Source: Coriobacteriales bacterium (GTDB lineage: Bacteria > Actinomycetota > Coriobacteriia > Coriobacteriales > UBA8131). Taken from it: a stretch of DNA of 9,445 nucleotides. Below the pieces are notes generated by a model, which saw only the letters and a program-made list of their open reading frames with translations, was not told where the DNA came from and did no database searches. The translations under genes were made by a program, and so were the position numbers. Below, in pieces: positions 1-6,552 of the stretch (positions are counted from its first letter, which is position 1; every line of letters starts with the position of its first letter). The DNA lies in assembly GCA_031267175.1 (NCBI GenBank), contig JAIRZP010000077.1:1-9445 (forward strand). The letters run 5' to 3'.

Positions 1-130
1 GTAAGCGCACAGGCCTCGGACGGCCATTGAACTTGTTGCCGCCATCCGAGAAGTTCCATGTTCGTTGGCCGAACCTTGGTTTTCTGGCCAAATCCCGCTC
101 CTTGTATACTGAGGTTACTTTTTACACCTC
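1..130. other. Left-edge intergenic block rich in short inverted repeats
   Basis: I see no convincing gene here. Three inverted-repeat pairs are visible. Arm A (15-24) pairs with A' (41-50) at 9 of 10 positions. Arm B (25-34) pairs with B' (51-60), also at 9 of 10. The outer TTGGCC (65-70) pairs with GGCCAA (86-91), with a smaller AACC/GGTT stem nested inside. A follows B directly and A' follows B' directly in the order A-B-A'-B', so the first two hairpins cannot form together. There is no T-run after any stem, so none looks like an intrinsic terminator. TATACT (105-110) resembles a -10 box but lacks a good -35. The block could be the untranslated tail of an upstream gene, part of a dispersed repeat, or an alternative-fold RNA. 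Its identity is unknown. Confidence 0.4.
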
Positions 131-267
131 TACTGTCATTCCGAGCGTAGGGGCGTAAGCCCCGAAGTCGAGGACTCTTCGAGTTCGTCAGCACTCGGCC
201 AAACAAATTGGTTGCTTCAAAGCCGAAGATTCCTCGACTACGCTACGCTTCGCTCGGAATGACAGTA
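131..267. repeat. Palindromic MITE/REP-like intergenic element
   Basis: A perfect 17-bp terminal inverted repeat, TACTGTCATTCCGAGCG at 131-147 and its complement at 251-267, encloses a second inner pair, 166-181 with 224-239, matching at 15 of 16 positions. The outer arms extend imperfectly outward (TTACAC near 122 and GTGTAA near 279). A small GGGGC-GTAA-GCCCC hairpin (150-163) sits in the left half only, and CCAA/TTGG (199-212) lies near the centre. There is no room for a transposase, so the element is non-autonomous. It would fold into a long imperfect stem on either strand. This type of palindrome recurs as a dispersed intergenic repeat in several bacterial groups (from general knowledge, not searched). 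It may insulate recJ from upstream transcription or stabilise mRNA ends. Confidence 0.8.
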
Positions 268-382
268 GGGGGTGTGTAACATACCGGGCCCTGCTTACGT
301 ATACGATGGACGTTATTCTACCGCATACTGCTGTTGAGGGGTACAATAGAAGATAATCAAGTGTATCCGTATACCCCATCAG

Positions 383-389
383 AAGGAGG
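383..389 (+). promoter_or_regulatory. Shine-Dalgarno site of the RecJ-RecQ fusion gene
   Basis: AAGGAGG, a near-perfect anti-16S match, lies 9 nt before the GTG at 399 and decides that start. The 131-base leader between the palindromic element and the gene (268-398) contains TACAAT at 342-347 as a possible -10 box. No recognisable -35 lies 16-18 bp upstream of it, so the promoter is not called. I see nothing else in the leader. Confidence 0.85.
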
Positions 390-398
390 AACCGTTTC

Positions 399-3300
399 GT
401 GCGTTGGAAACTGAAGCCATTCCCTGCGGCCCAGGCCGCTGAACTCACCAAGGAGCTCGGGCTCTACAGCATCGTTGCGGGAGTCCTGGCCGCACGCGGC
501 CTGGGCACGGTCGAAGAGGCCCGCCGATTCATCAACCCTTCGCTTGCAAGCGATTGGACGAACCCGGCAGACATTGCCGATATGGACGTGATAGCGCTGC
601 GCCTGAAAGAGGCGGTGCTTGCCCACCAGAATATCTGCATCTTTGGCGACTACGACGTGGACGGCATAACCGCCTCTGCCATCATGGCCAATGTGCTCAC
701 GGCCCTGGGTTCGCGCCCCCAGGTGGTACTTCCCCTCAGGCGGGGGGAGGGCTACGGTCTCTCCGACGCGGTTCTCGAACGTATCTATGCGATAAAGCCC
801 GATGTGTTGCTCACTGTGGACTGTGGGGTCTCCGGCGCACACGAGGTGGCCCAGCTGCGACAGCACGGTATCGAGGTTCTGATTACCGACCACCACGAGG
901 CCTCCGGTATGCTGCCTGTGGATGTGCCGATTGCCGACCCCAAGCTCAATGAGGACAATCCTGCGGCCATACTCGCGGGGGCGGGTGTGGCGCTCAAGCT
1001 CGCTACCCTGTTGGGTGCCCACTTTGACCAGCCGGAACTCTGGAAGACGCAGCTGGATCTGGCGGCACTCGGCACCATAGCCGATTGCATGCCTCTCACC
1101 GGCGAGAACCGCTCACTCGTCCGAGCGGGCATCCGGATGATACACTCGCAGCCCCGTCCGGGGATTATCGCCGCCCACGATGTCTCGGGCCAGAATGTCG
1201 CAGCGCTGTCTTCGGAGGCGCTGTCGTACGGGCTGATACCACGGCTGAACGCGGCGGGTCGGATAAGCGACCCCCTGATTGCCTTTGACCTGCTCAGCAC
1301 CCAGAACCCATCGAGGGCCAGAGATCTGGCTTCAAAGCTTGAGGCGCTCAACAAAGAGCGCAAAGACCTGGAGAGCGCCTTATTCGCCGAGGCAGTCGAG
1401 CAGATTGAGCCCTTTTCCGCCGAGAGCCGGGTATTGATAGTAGGAGGGGAGTGCTGGCACGACGGCGTCAAGGGCATCGTTGCCGGCCGTCTCGCCCGCC
1501 ACTACGGCGTACCCGCCCTCGTATTCTCCTTTGAGGACGGGCTTGCCATCGGCTCCGGCAGGACGGTGGGCAGTATCGACCTCCACGCGGCTGTGAGCGA
1601 GTTGAGTGATATGTTCGTACGCTTTGGGGGACACAAGGCTGCCGTTGGCCTGACCGTCGAGCGGGATCGCGTGAGCGAGTTTGCTGCACGGCTTGATGCC
1701 ATCATGCAGCAGATACCGTCCGAGCAGTTTGATGCCGCCGACGAGATCGATTGCCAGATAGGCCTTGAGCAGTTGAGCCTTGCGGCCATTGACGAGCTGA
1801 GCATTCTGGAGCCCTATGGGAGCGAGAACCCCGAACCCAAGTTCCTGAGCCGTGACCTGCTGCTTAAATCTACTCGCTTCGTGGGTGTGGGAGAGCAGCA
1901 TATCGCGCTCGCGGTCTCGGACGGCGTGCGCGAATTGCAGGCCATCTGGTTCAACGCGCCGTATCGCAGGCTGGAGGACCTGCCTGCCCGGGCCGATCTT
2001 GTCTATCGGGTGCGTGTAGACGAGTGGAAGGGGAGGCGCACGAAAAAGCTCTACCTTGTGGATGCTCTCACCGATACTACGCCGCTCAAGGCGACAGGGG
2101 AGGGAGCTGTGGGCGAGACAGGCAGGCTTGATGCGTCTGTGTCCACTTCGCCCGATCAGCAGCTTGCCTCTGCTCTCCAGGGCAACGCGGTCACGCTCAG
2201 GGCGGCGCAGGCCAAGTGCCTGGAGACCCTTGCGCGGCGTCAGTCCACCCTGGCAATCATGGCTACCGGGAGGGGCAAGTCGCTGATCTTTCATACTCAT
2301 GCGGCAAAACTCGCGCAGCGGCAGCAGGGCCCGAGCCTCTTCATCTATCCCCTGCGCTCCCTCATCAGCGATCAGGAGTACTTCTTAACGGGTGCCCTGG
2401 GCAGATTGGGACTTGCCTGCGCCAGCCTTACCGGCTCCACGGCCGGTCCAGAGCGGGAACGCATTGTGCAGGGAGTGGTCGAGGGCAGCATCAACGTGGT
2501 GCTCTCAACGCCGGAGTTCGTGTTGGCCAACGCCTCCCGCTACGGGTTCTGGCGCGATTTTGCCTTCATCGTAATCGACGAGGCGCACCATATCGCCACG
2601 TCGGGCGAGCGGTTCAGGCCGGGCTACACTCAACTTGAGCGCCTGCGTTCGCTCGCACCGGGGGCGGTGTTCCTCGGACTTTCGGCCACCTCTGACAAGG
2701 CAACGACGGACGCCATTGCACAGAGCCTGAGCATTGATCAGATCGTGGTAGACACCAGCAGGCGGCCCAACCTCACCCTGGTAGATAAGCGGGATATCCC
2801 CGACCGGGAGGCCTATCTCGCCCGTGTCGTGGCACAGGGCAGCAAGTCGCTCGTGTACGCATCCTCACGCGCAACCACCATCAAACTCTGCAAGGCGCTG
2901 AGAAAGGAGCTCCGCGAGCAGGCCGAGCGCATCGCCTTCTACAATGCCGCCTTGACGGCCGAGGACCGCCGCGCGGTGGAGACTGCGTTCAGAGACGGAA
3001 GCCTCAGCTGTCTTGTTGCTACCTCGGCCTTTGGCGAGGGCGTCAACATCCCCGATGTGCGCGATGTTGTACTCTACGACCTACCCTACAGCATCATCGA
3101 CTTCAACCAGATGGCGGGCCGGGCCGGTCGCGACGGGCAGGAGTCCTTTGTCCACGTGCTGGCGCAGTCCTCCGACGCGGCGTGGATAGCAGAGCATCTG
3201 AAAGGAGAGGCCGAGGAGGCAGAAGGCAGCGTGCCAGCGGAAGCGGACGAATGTGCAGAAGACGAACGCCAGGCGGCGGTCCGGCATCTGGAACTGTTTG

Positions 3301-3413
3301 CAGATTGGTTATTCAAGACGGGCCCGGATGGGCTATCATCAGTTATTCAAAGACCGTTGACACCATTGGATGAATTGAGGATACAGGGAGCAGAGGAGCA
3401 GGACGAGATTTGA
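399..3413 (+). CDS. recJ: RecJ single-strand exonuclease fused to a RecQ-type helicase core
   Basis: RecJ degrades single-stranded DNA 5' to 3' in recombination and mismatch repair; RecQ helicases unwind 3' to 5' and feed RecJ its substrate. Here both are in one 1004-residue protein. The RecJ half (about 1-560) has DYDVDG (84-89), DCG (141-143), DHH (164-166), LGTIADC (224-230), PRLNAAGRI (281-289), the DHHA1 motif GGHKAA (410-415) and an OB-fold-like stretch (about 480-556). A linker (560-597) leads to the helicase: motif 0 Gln604, Walker A ATGRGKS (622-628), motif Ia PLRSLISDQ (651-659), STPE (703-706), DEAHH (727-731), LSAT (761-764), motif V AFGEGVNIPDVR (877-888) and motif VI QMAGRAGRDG (904-913). 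Motifs Ia, V and VI are RecQ-like. The zinc/winged-helix (RQC) and HRDC domains are missing; an acidic tail follows. The GTG start is fixed by the Shine-Dalgarno site. The gene ends inside the rel start codon. Confidence 0.93.
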   Translation: MRWKLKPFPAAQAAELTKELGLYSIVAGVLAARGLGTVEEARRFINPSLASDWTNPADIADMDVIALRLKEAVLAHQNICIFGDYDVDGITASAIMANVLTALGSRPQVVLPLRRGEGYGLSDAVLERIYAIKPDVLLTVDCGVSGAHEVAQLRQHGIEVLITDHHEASGMLPVDVPIADPKLNEDNPAAILAGAGVALKLATLLGAHFDQPELWKTQLDLAALGTIADCMPLTGENRSLVRAGIRMIHSQPRPGIIAAHDVSGQNVAALSSEALSYGLIPRLNAAGRISDPLIAFDLLSTQNPSRARDLASKLEALNKERKDLESALFAEAVEQIEPFSAESRVLIVGGECWHDGVKGIVAGRLARHYGVPALVFSFEDGLAIGSGRTVGSIDLHAAVSELSDMFVRFGGHKAAVGLTVERDRVSEFAARLDAIMQQIPSEQFDAADEIDCQIGLEQLSLAAIDELSILEPYGSENPEPKFLSRDLLLKSTRFVGVGEQHIALAVSDGVRELQAIWFNAPYRRLEDLPARADLVYRVRVDEWKGRRTKKLYLVDALTDTTPLKATGEGAVGETGRLDASVSTSPDQQLASALQGNAVTLRAAQAKCLETLARRQSTLAIMATGRGKSLIFHTHAAKLAQRQQGPSLFIYPLRSLISDQEYFLTGALGRLGLACASLTGSTAGPERERIVQGVVEGSINVVLSTPEFVLANASRYGFWRDFAFIVIDEAHHIATSGERFRPGYTQLERLRSLAPGAVFLGLSATSDKATTDAIAQSLSIDQIVVDTSRRPNLTLVDKRDIPDREAYLARVVAQGSKSLVYASSRATTIKLCKALRKELREQAERIAFYNAALTAEDRRAVETAFRDGSLSCLVATSAFGEGVNIPDVRDVVLYDLPYSIIDFNQMAGRAGRDGQESFVHVLAQSSDAAWIAEHLKGEAEEAEGSVPAEADECAEDERQAAVRHLELFADWLFKTGPDGLSSVIQRPLTPLDELRIQGAEEQDEI

Positions 3414-5746
3414 AGGGCCAGCATACAAAAGACCAGAAAGACCCTGTGCCTGAGAACGGCGCTGGTGCCCTGCGTGTTTCTCTCTCCACGGCAGAGGAGT
3501 TGAACCAGGCCGACTTTGCCATGGCTCTGGACACAGCGTCCTCCTACCTCGGTGAGCCGGAACTCGCGCAGCTCAGGCGGGCCTTTGCCTATGCGGAAGA
3601 GGCGCACCACGGACAGACCCGCAAGACCGGCGAGGCATTCATCAACCATCCCGTGCAGGTAACGCTCATCCTCGCGGAGCTTCGTATGGACGTGGATACG
3701 CTCACCGCGGCCATACTGCACGATACGGTTGAGGACTCCTCTCGCTCACTCAAAGACATAGAACGGGAGTTTTCTCCCGATGTCATGGTGCTCGTAGACG
3801 GGGTTACCAAGATAACCCGGCTCGAGATAGAGACCCTCGGCGAGCAGCAGGCAAAGAACCTGCGCAAGATGCTGGTTGCGATGAGCCGCGACATCCGCGT
3901 CATCGTCATCAAGCTCGCGGACCGCCTCCACAACATGCGTACGCTGCAGGCACTGCGCGAGGATCGGCGCATCTTCAAGGCACGCGAGACGATGGAGATC
4001 TACGCGCCCCTGGCCCACCGGCTCGGCATCAATTCCATCAAGTGGGAGCTGGAGGATCTCAGCTTCTACTATCTTGACCCGGTGCGGTTCAGCCAGATAC
4101 AGCGTATGGTCTCCGAATCGCGCGATGCGCGTGAGCAGTACCTGCAGAGCACCATAGCCCTGTTGGAGGGCGAGCTCAAGAACAGCGCCATCAATGCGCG
4201 CATCACCGGACGGCCCAAGCACCTCTACTCCATCTATCAGAAGATGGCCGAGAAGGGCAAGGACTTCTCCGACATCTACGACCTCATCGCGCTCCGCGTT
4301 ATCGTGGACACGGTGGCCGAATGCTACTCGTGCCTCGGAGCCGTGCATACGCTCTGGAGCCCGATGCCCGGCCGCTTCAAGGACTATATCGCCATGCCCA
4401 AGTTCAATATGTATCAGAGCCTGCATACGACGGTCATCGGTCCGGCAACGCGGCCGCTGGAAATACAGATACGCACCAAGGAGATGCACCGCATCAACGA
4501 GTACGGCGTGGCCGCGCATTGGCGCTACAAGGACAGCTCCGACAACTACGACGCCATCTCCGACGAGCAGCTCATGTGGCTCCATCAGATGCTCGACTGG
4601 GCCGACGACACCACCGATCCCAGTGAATTCCTCGACGCGCTGAGGCTCGACCTTGACTATACCGAGGTCTTTGTCTTTACGCCAAGCGGTGAGGTTGTCA
4701 CGCTGCGGGCCGGCTCCACGCCCATAGACTTTGCCTATGCCATCCATACCGAGGTGGGCAACCAGTGCATCGGTGCCAAGGTCAACGGTGCCATCGTGCC
4801 GCTCAGCTACGAGTTGCAGACAGGCGACCGCGTCGAGGTGCTCACGCAGAAGGGCTCCGGCCCCTCACGCGACTGGCTGTCCATCGTCAAGACACCGTCT
4901 GCCCGGCAGAAGATACGCAGCTACTTCTCCAAAGTAACCCGCTCAGACGACATCATCAAGGGCCGCGAGCTCCTGGCACGCGAGATGCGCAAGCACGGCC
5001 TCGGCCTCAGTTCGCAGCGCTCCACGCGCGCCATCGCCAAGGTCTGCGAAGAGCTGGGCGTTACCGACGGCGATGAGCTGCTGGCACAGATAGGCTCCGG
5101 CAAGACCAGCCAGCGCATGATAGCCAACAAGCTCCTGAAGATTCTCGTCAAGCCGGAACAGGGCCCCGAACTCTGGCCGGATGTCACGACCATCGCCGGT
5201 CTGGACAAGACGACCCAGGCCGCTCTCACACCCAAGCGCAGGCAGGATAAAAAGGCCCAGAGCGGGGTGCTGGTCAAGGGGCTGGAGGACGTGCTCGTGC
5301 GGCTTGCGCAGTGCTGCAACCCGGTGCCGGGAGACGACATCATCGGCTTTGTAACCCGCGGCCGGGGAGTCAGCGTGCACCGCGCAAACTGTCCCAATAC
5401 CCAAAGCCTCTCCCAGCAGCCGGAGCGCATCATAGAGGTGAGCTGGCAGCAGGAAGCCAAGCAGGAGAACACCTTTAATGTGGAGGTGTTTGTTGAGGCC
5501 ATAGACCGGCTCAGGCTCCTGCAGGACGTTATCATCGCCCTGGCAAACAACGGCGTCAACGTGCTGGGCTCGTCGTCGGTAACCCACCCCGACGGCATCG
5601 TAGAGATGAGTTTTCTCTTTGAGGTGAGCAGCACGCAGCAGATTCATACGATATTGGAGCACCTGAGCAGTGTTGACGGCGTCATTGATGCCCAGCGGAG
5701 CCTGCCGGGACAGGTCGTCAAAAAACATAAGGAGAAGAAGAGCTGA
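3410..5746 (+). CDS. rel: Bifunctional (p)ppGpp synthetase/hydrolase (long Rel/SpoT homologue)
   Basis: Makes and degrades the stringent-response alarmone (p)ppGpp on or near the ribosome. The HD hydrolase domain looks intact: metal ligands His80, His104-Asp105 (LHDTVED) and Asp171 (KLADRLHNMRT), with the family's 24- and 67-residue spacings. The synthetase domain has GRPKHLYSIYQK (267-278), IYDLIALR (289-296), EIQIRT (351-356) and RFKD (322-325). RFKD is the RxKD signature of bifunctional Rel rather than the ExDD of RelA-only enzymes. TGS follows (about 416-477), then a zinc-finger-like domain with Cys635, Cys636, His657 and Cys661, and a C-terminal ACT-type domain (about 690-765). At 778 residues it has normal full length. 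The TTG start overlaps the recJ stop by 4 bases, with AGAGGAG at 3392-3398 upstream (11-nt gap). The next in-frame ATG is codon 38 and has no good ribosome site. Translation is probably coupled to recJ. Confidence 0.95.
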   Translation: MKGQHTKDQKDPVPENGAGALRVSLSTAEELNQADFAMALDTASSYLGEPELAQLRRAFAYAEEAHHGQTRKTGEAFINHPVQVTLILAELRMDVDTLTAAILHDTVEDSSRSLKDIEREFSPDVMVLVDGVTKITRLEIETLGEQQAKNLRKMLVAMSRDIRVIVIKLADRLHNMRTLQALREDRRIFKARETMEIYAPLAHRLGINSIKWELEDLSFYYLDPVRFSQIQRMVSESRDAREQYLQSTIALLEGELKNSAINARITGRPKHLYSIYQKMAEKGKDFSDIYDLIALRVIVDTVAECYSCLGAVHTLWSPMPGRFKDYIAMPKFNMYQSLHTTVIGPATRPLEIQIRTKEMHRINEYGVAAHWRYKDSSDNYDAISDEQLMWLHQMLDWADDTTDPSEFLDALRLDLDYTEVFVFTPSGEVVTLRAGSTPIDFAYAIHTEVGNQCIGAKVNGAIVPLSYELQTGDRVEVLTQKGSGPSRDWLSIVKTPSARQKIRSYFSKVTRSDDIIKGRELLAREMRKHGLGLSSQRSTRAIAKVCEELGVTDGDELLAQIGSGKTSQRMIANKLLKILVKPEQGPELWPDVTTIAGLDKTTQAALTPKRRQDKKAQSGVLVKGLEDVLVRLAQCCNPVPGDDIIGFVTRGRGVSVHRANCPNTQSLSQQPERIIEVSWQQEAKQENTFNVEVFVEAIDRLRLLQDVIIALANNGVNVLGSSSVTHPDGIVEMSFLFEVSSTQQIHTILEHLSSVDGVIDAQRSLPGQVVKKHKEKKS

Positions 5747-6474
5747 TGCACATCGAGACCGTGCCGGTTAAAATCGCCGGAGACCCTAGGTTCACCACCA
5801 ACTGTTATCTCGTCGCGCCCTCGCCGGAGAGCGGCTGCGTCGTGGTCATCGACCCCGGGGACGAGCCGGAGCGCATCCTGCAACAGGTGGGCCCGCGAAC
5901 GCTCAGTGCCATCATCATCACGCATGGACACTACGACCACATAGGCGGCGTGGCGCGATTGGCAGAGGCGCGTGACGTGGATATCTACATCCATGAGGAC
6001 GACGCGTCGTGGATAGAAGAGGGCTTTGAGGCCATCCGCGGAGGCTATGCCGCCTTTGCCCGGCGCATGAACCGCATACGAAAGGGCAGCTCCAAGGCCG
6101 GCGAGACTTTGGACAGCCAGGCGGAGGGCAACGTGGCCCCCCTCCTTGACGCTGAGGCTCCCCATGCAAATTTTGTCCTCGTGGACGGCGATGTGATAGA
6201 CGCCTGCGGTCTGAGCCTCCGCGTACTCCACACGCCCGGGCATACTCCCGGCTCAATCTGCCTGTACAGCGCGGAGGATGGCGTCCTCTTCAGCGGCGAT
6301 ACGCTCTTCTGTGGCACCTGTGGCCGAACCGATTTTGCCGGCGGCAGTGCCTACGATATGCACAACAGTTTGGCACGGCTGGCCCAGCTGCCGCCGGAAA
6401 CCGTCGTCTATCCCGGGCACGATGCCACCACCACCATTGGCTCTGAGCTCCACCGGGGCTTGAGTGAGTATTAA
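5746..6474 (+). CDS. Glyoxalase-II-like metallo-beta-lactamase-fold hydrolase
   Basis: A cytosolic binuclear metal hydrolase. Every expected ligand of the glyoxalase II group is present: HGHYDH (60-65), His166 in HTPGHTPGS, Asp185 in FSGDTLF and His225 in YPGHD. CGTCGRTDF (189-197) after the Asp is also typical of small YcbL-type enzymes, which hydrolyse thioesters such as S-lactoylglutathione or other thiol adducts. The true substrate cannot be read from sequence, and actinobacteria often use thiols other than glutathione. At 242 residues it is somewhat longer than the usual 205-215. The extra length appears to lie at about 97-141, a basic then Ala/Glu-rich insertion between the metal-site halves. 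The ATG shares one base with the rel stop (TGATG), and AAGGAG (5729-5734) lies 11 nt upstream, so it is likely translationally coupled. A hydrolase of this family downstream of rel is a recurrent arrangement in Gram-positive bacteria. Confidence 0.88.
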   Translation: MHIETVPVKIAGDPRFTTNCYLVAPSPESGCVVVIDPGDEPERILQQVGPRTLSAIIITHGHYDHIGGVARLAEARDVDIYIHEDDASWIEEGFEAIRGGYAAFARRMNRIRKGSSKAGETLDSQAEGNVAPLLDAEAPHANFVLVDGDVIDACGLSLRVLHTPGHTPGSICLYSAEDGVLFSGDTLFCGTCGRTDFAGGSAYDMHNSLARLAQLPPETVVYPGHDATTTIGSELHRGLSEY

Positions 6475-6499
6475 GATGCTGTATCGCAACCAGAGACCG

Positions 6500-6548
6500 C
6501 CGCAGGTATCGGCACAACCCGCAGGTACCAGCGTACCCCATAGGGAGG
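6500..6548 (+). promoter_or_regulatory. nadE leader: 9-bp direct repeats, small hairpin, Shine-Dalgarno site
   Basis: The 78-bp gap between the hydrolase and nadE is the only real break in the operon. It holds two copies of CCGCAGGTA (6500-6508 and 6519-6527, 19 bp apart). A GGTAC-CAGC-GTACC hairpin (6524-6537) overlaps the second copy and sits just before the ribosome site GGGAGG (6543-6548), which is 4 nt from the ATG at 6553. I see no convincing promoter. The repeats and hairpin could modulate nadE translation, but that is speculation; the Shine-Dalgarno assignment is solid. Confidence 0.4.
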
Positions 6549-6552
6549 CAGA

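Noticed and set aside
105..110. TATACT as a -10 box
   Set aside because: The spaced -35 candidate TTCTGG (82-87) is poor, and transcription would have to cross the long palindrome before the first gene.
1..121. Minus-strand open frame running off the left edge, with AAGGAG (complement of 98-103) 6 nt before a TTG at 91-89; the start reads LARKPRFGQRTWNF.
   Set aside because: Only about 30 codons are visible, the composition is very basic, and it overlaps the inverted-repeat cluster. The + strand is also open in frame 3 (3-174). Not enough to call a gene without sequence to the left.
342..347. TACAAT as a -10 box for the operon
   Set aside because: No -35-like hexamer 16-18 bp upstream (the positions read TACCGC or similar) and no extended -10 TG. 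A single hexamer is not enough.
3746..4747. Long minus-strand open frame (333 codons) antisense to rel
   Set aside because: A codon-bias shadow of the GC-rich rel gene. It has no ribosome site or family motif, and the opposite strand has full conserved domains.
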